A stretch of DNA of 64,000 nt from Hordeum vulgare subsp. vulgare. Lineage: Eukaryota; Streptophyta; Magnoliopsida; Poales; Poaceae. Below, one piece after another: positions 25,378 to 36,690 of this stretch. A program made the position numbers and the translations under genes. Positions within the stretch are counted from its first letter, which is position 1. Each line of letters starts with the position of its first letter. The stretch spans positions 532,756,083-532,820,082 of the forward strand of contig NC_058520.1 of assembly GCF_904849725.1 (NCBI RefSeq), written 5' to 3'. The notes under the pieces were generated by a model that saw only the letters and a list, made by a program, of their open reading frames with translations, made no database searches and was not told where the DNA came from.

Positions 25378-25635
25378 GGGGCTGTTTGATTTCCAGCCTA
25401 AGGTTGCCACGCCTAACCTTAGTCATGCCACAGTACCTTAGACATGTGTTTGGTTTATTGTCATACTTGTGGCTTGCCACACTTTTCTAGTTATATGGTC
25501 TACATGTCATACACTCAATTTTTTGTCAAATCTTGCCACACTTATGGTGTCCATTTTGTTAGCCATACTTTTTGTGGCAGCCACACTTTGCCTTAGGTTA
25601 GTTGTGGCAAAGTTAGTCATGAACCAAACATGCCC
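25378..25635. mobile_element. Tourist/Harbinger-like MITE, TTA target duplication
   Basis: Left end GGGGCTGTTTGATTTCC and the complement of the right end GGGCATGTTTGGTTCATG form imperfect inverted repeats. Both flanks are TTA (25375-25377 and 25636-25638). Non-coding, 258 bp, rich in TTGCCACAC-like repeats. It is inserted in GGGACTTTTAGG-type DNA that continues after it. Confidence 0.65.
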
Positions 25636-25689
25636 TTAGTCCCATGTGAAAGAAACATGAAGAACTTTTAGGAACTAAAAGGGGTATTA

Positions 25690-27271
25690 TCCCCTAATAA
25701 TAAAGCGCGGAGCGTTTCTGTCGTCCGTCGCAGCGTTTTTCAGAAAATTCCTTGTCGTTTCAGGTAATTAACCCGCAGTCCTTCTGTAAGTCGGGTCGAA
25801 CCGTTTTTTTTACTTTTTATGAAAAACCCCCTGTATTTAATCCGAACTAACCCGCGGTCCGCCCTCCTCCAGCGCCGCCGCTTCGACTCCGCGCTCCGCC
25901 CGTCCCCCACCTTCCGCGGCTTCTCCCCGGCCTCCATCGCCTCCTCGCTCGCCGCCATCCCGCGCCTCATCCTCCCACGCTCCGCGGGCCGCCTCTGCCC
26001 GCAGCGGCCCTTCCCCTCCCCGTCCTCCTCCTACCACCGCCGAGTCGCCGCCGCGCTCACCCTCTCCTTCCTCAACTGGTCCCACTCCGACGCCAGCCCG
26101 CGCGCCATCCCGCTCACCGAGGCCCCGCTCCGCGCCGCCGCGCTCGCGCGCTCCCCGCGCTCTTCGGCCTCCTCCGCGAGCACGCCCCGCTCGTCTCCAC
26201 CGCCGCGCTCACCGACGTCATCCGCGCGCTCAGCGAGGAGGGCCTCCCGCGCCAGGCCCTCGCCGCCTTCCACCGCGCGCGCCAGCTCCAGTGCTCCCCG
26301 GACGCGCAGTGCTACAACACGTTGGTCGCCGCGCTGTGCCGGAACGGCCGGTTCAAGGATGCCAGGTTCTTGCTTGACCAGATGGAGCGCCCCGGCGCGC
26401 GCTGCAAGCCTGACTCCTACACCTACACCGTGCTCATTTCCTGGTACTGCCGGATCGGGGCGGGGACCGGGTGCCGGAAGGCCGCCAGGAGAAGGATCTA
26501 CGAGGCCGGCAGGCTATTCCGGAGGATGGGGGAGAAGGGGCTGGAGCCTGACGTTGTGACCTACAACTGCTATATCAATGGTCTGTGCAAGACGTACCGC
26601 GTGGAGCGTGCACACGAGGTGTTTGACGAAATGGTGAAGAAGGGGTGCATGCCAAACATGGTGACATACAACTCGTTTGTGAGGTATTATAGTGTGCTGA
26701 ATAAGGTTGACAAGGCTATTGAGTGGATGAGGGACATGGTGGCGAGTGGGCATGGGGTGGCGACATCAAGCACGTACACCAAATCTTCATACGTTTATAG
26801 AACTCCAGTTATTATCTCATGCTATCCATCCTTGAATTATTTAACCTACATCCACACATCATTTTGATAGTATGTAAGCATGGCTTATGTTGATTTTCAG
26901 TCCTCTCAAATCTATAAGCGTGTTTTTTCAAGGAATGTTGTTAATGTGGCATACCATTTCAAATGGGGATGCAGTAAAATGTGAAGAGATCTCAAATGCT
27001 GATTCTCGTAACCTATTGAGTGTACTAAAGTCCAGAACATAGGGTATCGATAAAATGATGATGCAAAAGCAAACATATTGTTAATGCTTTGGCTTACCTT
27101 TGAAAGTACAACAATGTCCATTAATACATATGATAAGGAAACAAATAAACCGTTATTTCTTATGTAACTTCAGAAGATCTTGATTGGATGTTTCGAATAA
27201 CTGAACAAGGAGAAACTACTTTTGGCTCTACTTTCATGTGGTTCCATAGCGTAGCACGGGCATTTTACTAG
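25690..27271 (+). mobile_element. Helitron-like element carrying a PPR gene fragment
   Basis: Starts TCCCCTAATAATAAAGCGCG after an A and ends GCACGGGCATTTTACTAG before a T. This matches the TC...CTAG ends and A^T insertion of Helitrons, including the grass-typical GCACGGGCATTTT end. The hairpin normally found upstream of CTAG is degenerate here. No target duplication is seen, as expected. No Rep/helicase is encoded, so the element is non-autonomous. It is 1.58 kb long and more than half of it is a PPR gene piece. Confidence 0.7.
25819..26785 (+). pseudogene. Captured 5' part of a PPR gene, frameshifted and truncated
   Basis: Block 1 (25819 to about 26150) has a presequence-like start and AAALTLSFLNWSHSDASPR. 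Block 2, one base off, runs from ALFGLLREHAPLVSTAALTD through several P-class PPR repeats: CYNTLVAALCRNGRFKDARF, YTYTVLISWYCRIGAGTGC, VVTYNCYINGLCKTYRVERA and MVTYNSFVRYYSVLNKVDKA. Homology stops near VASGHGVATSSTYT at about 26781, where AT-rich DNA follows. The frame is thus broken once near 26150 and lacks its 3' end. It may derive from an At1g77405-like gene (uncertain, from memory). GC content is far above that of the flanks, consistent with capture of a monocot gene 5' end. A different PPR from the one at 1895. Confidence 0.8.
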
Positions 27272-27441
27272 TTGGGACTAAAGAAAGAAGTCTCTATAGA
27301 AGGGTCTTTTTGGGACTTTTTTGACACTTTTTTCAACAGTGCCTCCAACTTTTAGCATGTTATTTAATAACTTCTAGTACATTACTAGGGGTAACATGGT
27401 CTTTTTACATGTCATTTAATGACATCTAGTCCCTGTTTAGT
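27272..27441. mobile_element. Remnant of a GGGACTAAA-type DNA element
   Basis: Starts TTGGGACTAAAG and ends TAGTCCCTGTTTAGTCTA. The matching left portion seems to lie at 25640-25689 (TTTTAGGAACTAAAAGG), split by the Helitron-like element. Non-coding; family not determined. Confidence 0.4.
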
Positions 27442-27774
27442 CTAGTACAACTTTATTCTTGTAGACGTTGTTGGGCCTTCAAGTGTAGAGTTTCTCGCGG
27501 TGCAGCGCTGGTGTCTACTAGCATCCCCAAGCTTAGGGTTTTGCATATTTTTAGCATGATTGACACTAATAGGATTTATAGTGAAACCATTGCAATCATG
27601 CTTTTCATTCAAGGAGCCCTCGTGAATCACTTCATAAATTTCTTCATCACGATTTTCAGATTCACGCATCTCAAGCAAAACTCCTTTAAGATAGTCAAGT
27701 GCACTCAACTCACTAGCAATTGGATCAACATAATTGGATCTCTTAAAGAGATTAGCAAGTGGATGAGGATCCAT
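27442..27774 (-). pseudogene. N-terminal gag leader fragment of a Triticeae gypsy element
   Basis: Encodes MDPHPLANLFKRSNYVDPIA and following acidic sequence, the N-terminal segment common to many Triticeae gypsy gag reading frames. It breaks off at about residue 100 where the element is truncated. Not a host gene. Confidence 0.7.
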
Positions 27775-27960
27775 ATCACTAGATTTTCAGCAAGCGAAGA
27801 TGCAAGCATATTGAAGGCACATAGCACACAAGCAAAGGAAAGGCAAAAAAAATGTATATTTTTATTTTTCATAAGTGGGGGAGAGAAAAACGAGAGGCAA
27901 AAAAGTAAATGCAAGAGATGAGTTTGCGACACTTACTTGGATGAGTTCTTGACTTGATCC

Positions 27961-28023
27961 TCCCCGACAACGGCGCCAGAAATCCTTCTGCTACGGCACC
28001 AGAAATCCCCGGCAACGGTGCCA
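27961..28023 (-). other. Duplicated tRNA-Asp primer binding site
   Basis: The plus strand shows TCCCCGACAACGGCGCCA (27961-27978) and TCCCCGGCAACGGTGCCA (28006-28023), complements of the TGGCGCCGTTGCCGGGGA site that pairs with the 3' end of plant tRNA-Asp. The unit of about 45 bp is in tandem. A third weak copy (ACGGCACCA) lies between. Confidence 0.8.
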
Positions 28024-28033
28024 GAAATCCTTC

Positions 28034-29536
28034 TGCTCCCTCTTGAGATTGCGTTGGTTTTTCCCTTGAATAGGAAAGGGTGATGCAGCACAGGAGCAGT
28101 AAGTATTCCCCTCAGTTTGAGAACCAAGGTATCAATCCAGTAGGAGAATCGCGTCAAGTCTAGAGTACCTGCGCAAACACAAAAGAGCTTGCACCCAACG
28201 CTATAAAGGAGTTGTCAATCCCTTCAAGATTGATTGCAAAGTGAGATCTGAAGGCGGAAAGTGCAACGAAGTAAAAGAGTAAGGCTGAAAATATGGTGTG
28301 AAGTAGACCCGGGGGCCATAATGTTCACTAGAGGCTTCTCTCAAAATAGCAAATATTACGGTGGGTGAACAAATTACTGTCGAGCAATTGATAGAACCGT
28401 GCAAAGTCATGACGATATCTAAGGCAATGATCATACATATAGGCATCACGTTCGAGACAAGTAGACCGATACTTTCTGCATCTACTACTATTACTCCACA
28501 CATCGACCGCTATCCAGCATGCATCTAGTGTATTGAGTTCATCACGAACAGATTATCGCTTTAAGCAAGATGACATGATGTAGAGGGATAAATTCAAACC
28601 AATGATGAAAACCCCATCTTTTTACCCTTGATGGCAACAACACGATGCGTGCCTCGCTACCCCTTTTGTCACTGGGTGAGGTCACCGTACGGTATGAACC
28701 CAAAACCAAGCACTTCTCCCATTGCAAGAATCATAGATCAAGTTGGCCAAACAAAACCCACAACTCGAAGAGAATTACAAGGATATGAAATCATGCATAA
28801 GAGAGATCAGAAGAAACTCAAATAAGATTCATAGATAATCTGATCATAAATCCACAGTTCATCGGATCTCGACAAACACACCGCAAAGAAGATTACATCG
28901 GATAGATCTTCATGAAGATCATGAAGAACTTCGTATTGAAGATCCAAGAGAGAGAAGAAGCCATCTAGCTACTACATATGGCCCCGAAGGTCTATATGGT
29001 GAACTACTCATGCATCATCGGAGAGGTCATGGTGTTGATGAATAAGCCCTCCGTATCCGAATCCCCCTCCGGCAGGGCACCAGAACGTGCCCCAGATGGG
29101 ATCTTGCGGAGACAGAAGCTTACAACGGCGGAAAAGTATTTTCGTGGATCTCGCGCAGTTTTAGAATTTTTCTGAATTTATAGGCGAAAGAGGTAGGGCA
29201 GACATGCCACAGGGGGGCCACAAGCCTACTAGGCGCGCCCCCCTTGCCACGCCTAGGGGGCTTGTGGGGTCCCCTGCTGCCCCTGCCTTGGTTCTCAAGT
29301 CTGGCGCGTATCTTCTGTTCCGAAAAAAGCTTTTCGGAAGTTTTATTCCGTTTGGACACCGTTTAAAATCCTCCTCTGAAAAGGGTCAAAAACACGGAAA
29401 AAACAGGAACTGGCACTTGGCACCGAGTTAATAAGTTAGTCCCAAAAAAGATATAATAGATATACAAAACATCCAAAGTTTGACAAGATAATAGCATGGA
29501 ACCATAAAAAATTATAGATACGTTGGAGACGTATCA
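28034..29536 (-). repeat. 5' LTR of the truncated gypsy element
   Basis: 1,503 bp from TGATACGTCTCC to GGGAGCA on the minus strand. Its TATA-like CTATAAATTC lies at about 29178 (complement). The R/U5 part includes family-typical text such as the complement of CATGATGTAGAGGG. Confidence 0.75.
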
Positions 29537-30210
29537 CCCATATATTAATCTTTACCTCCGAACCATTCCAAAGCTCCTCGTCATGTCCGAGATATCATCC
29601 GGGACTCCAAACAACCTTCGATCACCAACACAATAACTCAACTATATCTATATCGTCACCGAACGTTAAGTGTGCAGACCCCGCGGGTTCAAAAACTATG
29701 CAGACATGAGTGAGACACCTCTACGGTCAATAACCAATAGCGAGGCATGGATGCCCATATTGGTTCCTATGTATTCTATGAAGATCTTTATGGGTCGAAC
29801 CATGATGTCAAGGATTCAGCTAATCCTGTATGCAGTTCCCTTTGTCCATCGGTATGTTACTCGCCCGAGATCGATCGTCGGTATCTCCATACCTAGTGCA
29901 ATCTCGTTACCGGAAAGTATCTTTACTCATTCCGTAATACAAGATCATGTGACTAACTCCTTAGTCACATTACTAACAAGCTGATTGTGATGTTGTATTA
30001 TCGAGTGGGCCCTGAGATACCTCTCCATCACACGGAGTGACAAATCCCAGTCTTAATCCATGCCAAATCAATACACATCCTCGGAGATACGTGTAGAACA
30101 TATTTATAATCAGCCAGTCACGTTGCGACGTTTGATACACACTAGGCATTCCTCTGGTGTCAGTGAGTTGCATGATCTCATGGTCACAGTGCAAGGACAT
30201 ATTTCTACCC
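29537..30210 (-). mobile_element. Antisense BARE/Angela-like copia LTR fragment, diverged
   Basis: Read on the minus strand, the sequence follows the upstream half of a BARE/WIS/Angela-type LTR: GAGATCATGCAACTCACTGA near the start, then CACTCCGTGTGATGGAGAGG and the CCCGCGGGGTCTGCACACTT block. It diverges clearly from the canonical family. It is cut on both sides, by the gypsy LTR at 29536 and by the copia LTR near 30213. Confidence 0.75.
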
Positions 30211-30212
30211 TA

Positions 30213-31042
30213 GTGGTTTTGGTGATTGATGACAATGCATTTGGGGACTAATTGTATGTACTAAGCCTTTCAAGTAATTCATCATTTGGCACAAGATGAT
30301 TCATACCCCTCGGTGTATTTATATGAAGACGGTTTTCTCTCTTACGTTTTGTTGTCGGTGGACTTGAGTCGTAGGAAAAGCCATACTATTAAGAGGGGGT
30401 CCGCTTCGGAAAGTTTTTGGTGGAATCATCACGCACACATTCCTTCGCACCCTCTTTCCCGCCTCAATGGAGCATCCTACCTTGCCCTATCCTGCCTAGA
30501 AAGATCCAAGTGGTAATACCGCTTTGTTGAACGGTACTACCTCTTATCAGCGGTAGTACCGCCCTGGTTGGCGGTAGTACCACTCCCGGCGGAAGTGGTC
30601 TAGCTAGTTCCGCTGGCTAGTGTCGCTGCCCGTGGGTCTCGACACTTTTCATGTTGGACTGAGCGGCTTCTGGAGCGATAGTGCAGGGCGGTAGTACCGC
30701 CCAGCGAGCGGTAGCACCGCTTGTTACTACCGCGCCAAAACCCCTTGGTACTTCTAAGCTAGGTTCGTAGCATATCCTGAGTGGATATAGGAGGTGGTAG
30801 TACCTCTTATGAGCGGTAGTACCGCTCTGGCAATACTATCTGCGTGTGCCTCCTTCTGTGGCTCCTGTCCTCTACCCCAGCGATAGTACCACTCCTCACT
30901 GGAGCGGTACTACCTCTTATGATCGGTAGTACCGCTCCCTGGAGCGGTAGTACCGCTTTCATGCGGGATGAGTGAGTGGGTAACTGTTGGATTTGTTCCC
31001 TCACTATATAAGGTGGTTCTTCTTCCCCACGAAGACCACCTA
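30213..31042 (+). repeat. Copia 5' LTR, first part
   Basis: Begins near TGGTTTTGGTGATTGATGAC and contains the palindrome array at 30510-30960. It is interrupted at 31042 by the 4.9-kb LTR; the first copy of the target duplication ACCTA is 31038-31042. The exact left end is uncertain by about 5 bp. Confidence 0.6.
30510..30960. repeat. Array of GCGGTAGTACCGC palindromes
   Basis: About ten perfect or near-perfect copies of the hairpin-forming motif (A)GCGGTAGTACCGC(T), with spacers such as TACCTCTTATGAGCGGTAG. They lie in the U3 part of the copia LTR. Each copy is self-complementary. Confidence 0.85.
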
Positions 31043-34000
31043 TGTGACAGCCCGATGCCGACGTTCCCGAAGATTCCCCTCTCTTTCCGTTTCCGTCGTG
31101 TGTCTATTTTTATTTGTCGCATCATCATCGCATCATGCACATCATCTGCATTGCATCGGCATCTCCGTTGCCGTCAGTTTTCAAAACTTGCATCCGTTGT
31201 TAGTTGCCAGTTCGCTTCGTTGTTCGTTCTGAGCCCGACCGCACACGCACGCGCCCGCGGCTTCGTTCGAACCCGGTTTTAAAAGTGTGCGTAAAACTTT
31301 CTCTGATCGGATTGAGATTTGACGTGCGGTCCTATTTTAATATAGCCAGGCCGCCTGTCGAATTTCGTCGCGATCGGAGTCCGTCTGGTACCTGAACGGT
31401 CGACCGTAGCGGCACCGTCTTCGGTTATTCGTCGGACGTCTGTCGGTGTTTTTAAAACTCGTGCCACGCCGCCCGTTCTCCCTCTCGTCTCCGGATATCC
31501 CCTCTACACGGCCGCGTACCCATTCCCGCGTTCGGAATCGTCCGAATCCGACCGCACGGTTGTATCCGGAACAAAATTCCGGGTAATCTAGCCCCCCATA
31601 TGTCTATAAATAGACCCCTCCTAAAATTTAGGCACCCCCTCTCTCTCTCCTCGTTTCCCGTGCCAAACCTAACCCTAGCGCAGCCAACCCTCCTCCTCTC
31701 TCCTCCTTGGCGTCGCCGGCCCGCCAGGCCCAGATCGGGCCCGGGCGAGGCCCATCCGCCGCCGCCGCCGCCCGGCGTCTCCCTGGCCGCCTCCCGAGCC
31801 CCGCAGGAGCTCCACCGGGGCCCCTCCTCGCCTCCCCACAACCGTGCCCGAGGCAGCAGCCCCGAGCTGCCGTGCCCCGCCGCCGCCTGCCCGGGTCACC
31901 GCCGCCTTCTTCCGGCCGCCGGAGCCCCGGATCCCCACGTGCGTCGCGGCTCCCGCCGGTGCTCGCCATGTGCTGCCGCCCGTCCGCGTCCCGCCGGCGA
32001 CCGCCGCCGCAGCTCCAGATCCTGCCGCCCTTGGCCTTCCCCACCAGCCTCGTCGTCCCGCCGACGGTCCCTGTAGCCGTCGCCGCCCAAGTCCCGCGGC
32101 CTCCCTCCAAGCAGCGACGGAGGCAGACGAGGGAACCGCCCGCGTTGACCGCACCGTCCCCACGCCGGCCAGGTGGGCCCCGCTTCAGCCGCGACCCCGA
32201 TCCGGCCTCCTTCGGCCCAGCTCGGCCCCCCTGCCGCGCATCGCCCAGGCCGGCCCAGCTCGCCCCCGTGCCAGGCCACCTTCGGCCCAGCTCGGCCTCC
32301 TCTCCCCAGGCCCAAAGGTGAGAACCCCCCCAAGCCACTATTTCTCATCCCATGTGCATGATTGCTATGCTGCTCGCAGTTAGTACGGTCCGTTAGTGGT
32401 TTTTAGGTTCAGAATTTAATTCTATCTCAGGAATTATTAGTTATTGCAAACGCCCGTAACTTTTTATGCATAAGTCGGAACGAGGAGTATTTTATATGGT
32501 TTTGGGGTAGTTTTGTGAGTAGAACACGATTATCCAACTTGCATAATTATTTGACGTAGTTTTACGTGCCAAACGCCTAGTTTAGCATGCTGTCCCAATA
32601 GGGGAACGTCCCGTATTTATTTTTCGTGCATGCCCGAATAGCTCGAATGCCGTAATAGAAATGCCCATGTTTTAGGAACCATTTTCCCATGTATTTTAGT
32701 GCGGTCACTTGTATTTTTGCGTGTAGGGTTTGCCGGTAGTTTATTTTCCCGTGTATAGGTTATTTCCTCGCATTTTCGTGTGGCATTATATCGTTGTACA
32801 ACCCCACATATTTTATATGTTTTCGGGGTAGAAAAATCCATGTGATTTTTCTGTGCAATTAGTTTTAGCTTTTGAGTAAATTTGTTCGCGTGATATTTTG
32901 CCGTGATGCCTTTTTGTTTAATTTGTAGGATTTATTCCGTGCTTCGTTTGACGGAGTTGTCAACTAGAGAGTTGATCTTGCACGTTTTGTTTAGCCCCTG
33001 GTATTTTTGGTTGCAATAGAAATGCATGTTTAGGTGTTGTTTGCTTGCTCTCAAGTTGCTAGAAATGGTGCTGATTTGGAGGAGCTGAAATATTTCTAAG
33101 TCTGGAATATGTTATATTTTGTTGATGTCTTGTCTTGCTTGTATCTTTTGATCTGTAGCTCTTTTGAGGTTGGTCCAATGGAGTTATTTGTACCCCTTGT
33201 GTTTCTCTAGCATGCTGTGAATTTTCATGCCATTTGGAGTCCTGTAGCTATAGGTTTTGCTGCTGTCAATATTGCTTCAGATCGAAAACTGTACTTTCAT
33301 GAGGTGTTATTTTCACTAAGTCTGAAATAGTGTGTGGGAAGCCATTTTGTGACTTCTTTCCCTAGTGTTCCTTGCTGCCATGCTAGTTGTTGTTAGTTGT
33401 TCGTAGTAGTGCTTCTTGCCCTCTTCCGTGCCATGCCTTGCTTGAGCATATCGGAGTTGTGTAGCCGTAGTTGTGGGCGTAGGAAATGTTATGTGGCTGA
33501 TTTTGGCAGATTGTAGTCAGTTCTTGTTTTGCTCGTAGTTGTTGAACCGTAGCTCCGATTTGATCGTGTCCTACATGAAACTTGCTTAGAATCTCGTGTA
33601 GTTTCATTTTCTCTTGCTGGTTGCATGTGTTGAAGTGCTCGTAGCCGCCGTTGCACACATATTGCATTCATGCCATCATATCTCGCGGTGCTTGTAACTT
33701 TTGATCCGTAGCTCCGTTGGTGCTGTTCTCTATGTGTAAATTGCTTGTCTCGATGCGTAAAATCACGTGAACCTATTTGTTTTTCTGTTTAACAACTAAT
33801 TAAATGCATTAGTTCAGATCTGGACAGAATTGTAAATTAACATATGAGGTCGTCTTGGAGATGCTATATGTCATTTCCGACCTCATTTAAAATGCCTAGA
33901 TAGATAGTTTAATTAAGCTTCACCTCTTGCCATGTTTAACCACATTTAATATTGCCGTGTACCTAATCGGGATGGAACTAAATAATTAACGTGGAGTTTC

Positions 34001-35954
34001 GTCAATATGCAACTCGTTGCATATTGAACTTCACTTAATGTGTAGAGTCTGTTTGTGTGAATTGTCATGCCGTGACTTGCATGTATTCAGCTGATCATGC
34101 ATCATTTGTGTTGTGCTTCGTGTGGTGAATATCGTGTGTTGATGCTTGTTCCGGTTTTCCCCGTCTCGATAGAGTTCCGCAGCGTGCCGGATTGTGAGGA
34201 CCCGTTCGACTACGTCGGTTCGTGTGCTTCACGGAGGCATTCTTCTTCCAAGCGGGATCTCAGGCAAGATGACCATTTCCTCAGATTCCATTACTATCAT
34301 TGCCATGCTAGTTTTATCGCTTCTATCGATTATGTCTCGTTGCCTACCACCTGTTAAATATCAGCCTCTCAACAATGCCATGTTAACCTTCAACCTGTTC
34401 GACCTAGCAAACCACTGATTGGCTATGTTACCGCTTGCTTAACCATGTGTTAGCGTTGCTAGTTGCAGGTGCAGTTGCTTCCATGTGAAAACATGGGTTC
34501 TTTGTTATATCACCATATTAAATGCTATGTAAGTTAATGCACCTATATACTTGGTAAAAGGTGGAAGGCTCGGCCTTTCTAGCCTGGTGTTTTGTTCCAC
34601 CTTTGCCTCCTTAGTTTCCGGCTACCGGTGTTATGTTCCATAATTGAGCGCTCCTAACACGATCGGGGTTGTTATGGGGACCCCCTTGATAATTCGTTTT
34701 AGTTTAAAGCTGGTCTGACAAGGCCCAACATTGGTACTACATTTGCCTAAACACCTAATAAAATTGCATAGGGACTTTCCGGACCCCGAGGATAATTTAA
34801 TCAACCCCCGGGCCAGTGCTCCTCATGAGTGTTGGTCCAAAACAGAGCAGCTTATTAACGCTACCCGGGGCAACTCGGCGTTTGGCGTGGTAACCATCAC
34901 TCATCCGTCGTGTCCTGAGAACGAGGTACGCGACTCCTATCGGGATCGTCGACACGTCGGGCGGCCTTGCTGGATTAGTTTTACCTTTGACGAGATATCT
35001 TGTGCATCGGGATTCCGGTGATGCTTTGGGTAATCTCAGAGTTGAGGTTTTCCACTAGGGAATCCGACGAGATCGCGAGCTTCGTGATTGGGGATTTCTA
35101 TGCGGCTTGTGGTAATTTGTGATGGACTAGTTGGAGCACCCCTGCAGGGTTAAATCTTTTCGGAAAGCCGTGCCCGCGGTTATGTGGCAACGTGGAAACT
35201 TTGTTTAACACTGGTTCTAGATAACTTGAAGTTAACTTAATTAAAACTTGCCAACTGTGTGCGTAACCGTGAGTGTCTCTTTCGTGAGTTCCTTCTCCGA
35301 TCGAGGACACGGTGGGGTTATGTCTGACGTAGGTAGGTGTTCAGGATCACTCATTTGATCATCAGTAGTTCACGTCCGTTATGCATAGATCTTCCCCCTC
35401 TTATTTCTTGTACTCGTAAGTTAGCCACCAAATATATGCTTAGCCGTTGCTGCAACCTCACCACTTAACCCTACCTCACCCATTAAGCTTTGCTAGTCTT
35501 GATACCTTTGGAAATGAGATTGCTGAGTCCCCTGTGGCTCACAGATTACTACAACACCAGTTGCAGGTACATGTAAAGGTTACTTGACGCGAGCGCGTTG
35601 ATTGTACATTTGGAGTTGCTTCTTCTTCTTCTTCTTCTTCTTCTTCTTCATCATCGATCTAGGATGGGTTCCAGGCCGGCAGCCTGGGATAGCAAGGATG
35701 GACGTCGTTCTTATTTTTCTCGTTTGTTTTCGTCAGTAGTCGGACCCTGCTCTTACTCTTGATGATTATGTAATGTACTGAAGTGACTCTGATGTAGCTT
35801 GTGGCGAGTGTAAGCCAACTCTGTATATATATCTCTTCTTTTCAGTACATGTACTTGTAACGATATCCATTCTTGCGACACGACGAGATGCGCTTCTATC
35901 CCCGACGAGGCCTTCGTGCCAAATTGAGGATAGGGTCGCATCTTGGGCGTGACA
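31043..35954 (+). mobile_element. 4.9-kb putative solo LTR (Sukkula/LARD-like), target duplication ACCTA
   Basis: Runs from TGTGACAGCCCGATGCCGAC to GGGCGTGACA, so it has TG...CA ends. It is flanked by a perfect 5-bp direct repeat ACCTA (31038-31042 and 35955-35959). A TATA box CTATAAATAG lies at 31604-31613. No primer site, gag or pol is inside and no internal copy of either end, so a single very long LTR is the simplest reading. LARD elements of the Sukkula type have LTRs of this size (family knowledge); the name is tentative. GC-rich open frames at 31600-32380 run on both strands and are not genes. A (CTT)n run lies at about 35617-35648. Confidence 0.75.
31604..31613 (+). promoter_or_regulatory. 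TATA box in the 4.9-kb LTR
   Basis: CTATAAATAG followed by a C-rich leader at 31614-31660, the expected LTR promoter layout. Confidence 0.6.
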
Positions 35955-35959
35955 ACCTA

Positions 35960-36638
35960 TCCCAACCCTAAGCTCCATTGTTGCTCCAAGCTCCATTTTC
36001 ACTCGATCTCTCTCCCTAGCAAGAAAAACTCGTTGATACTCTAGGGTTTGCTTGATAGGGTCTTTATCTACACTTCCACCAAGATAAATTTGATTCCCCC
36101 CACCAATCCCTCGCGGATCTTGTTAGTCTTGGGTGTTTGAGCACCCTAGACGACTGAGATCACCTCGAAGCCATATTGCATTGTGGCGAATCTTCATGGT
36201 TTCGTTGGGAGCCACCAATTCAGTTGTGTAGATTGCCCCAACCTTGTGTGTAAAGGTTCAGTCGCCGCCGTCAAGGGCACTATTAGTGAAATCATGGCAC
36301 CTTGCATTGTGTGAGGGTGTGAGGAGAATACGGTGTCCTTAGTGGCATATTGGGGAGCATTATGCCTCCACACCGCTCCAACGGAGACGTACTTCCCCTC
36401 GAAGGGAAGGACCTTTGAAAACACATCTTCGTCTTCATCGGTTCCACCTGTGGTTACTCCTTACGTTTACTTGTATTAGTTACTTACTTGTTTTTATTGT
36501 TGCTAGCATCATATAGGTTGCTCACTTAGTTGCATATCTAGACAACCTAATTGTTGCTAAACTTAATTTGTTAAATAGAAGCTTAAAATTGTTAGTTGCC
36601 TATTCACCCCTCCTTTAGTCAACCATATCGATCCTTTG
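35960..36638 (+). repeat. Copia 5' LTR, second part
   Basis: Continues the LTR after the 4.9-kb insertion. It includes AACTCGTTGATACTCTAGGG and ends just before the primer site. The right boundary is uncertain by a few bases. Confidence 0.6.
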
Positions 36639-36641
36639 AAT

Positions 36642-36656
36642 TGGTATCAAAGCTAC
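36642..36656 (+). other. tRNA-iMet primer binding site of the copia element
   Basis: TGGTATCAAAGCTAC matches the plant initiator tRNA-Met primer site TGGTATCAGAGC with one change. It fixes the plus orientation of the element. Confidence 0.85.
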
Positions 36657-36690
36657 GTTTCTTTATTAAGGGTTTCGCCACCCAAAGTGT

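Larger units (their letters stand above)
27442..29536 (-). mobile_element. Truncated Ty3/gypsy element, minus strand: 5' LTR, primer site and start of gag
   Basis: On the minus strand the order is LTR (29536 to 28034), tRNA-Asp primer site, leader, then a gag start (27774 to about 27442), after which the element is cut. The LTR begins TGATACGTCTCCAACG and ends in AGCA. This is the common Triticeae gypsy type seen in Sabrina/WHAM/Fatima-like families; subfamily not determined. No second LTR and no target duplication can be seen. Confidence 0.8.

Noticed and set aside
30510..30960. CRISPR-like array
   Set aside because: The palindromes are short, irregularly spaced, without unique spacers, in an LTR of a plant genome.
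31452..32383. Several overlapping open frames of 150-236 codons on both strands
   Set aside because: Extremely GC-rich Ala/Pro/Arg/Gly frames in all registers inside the leader of the 4.9-kb LTR. No domain or preferred frame.
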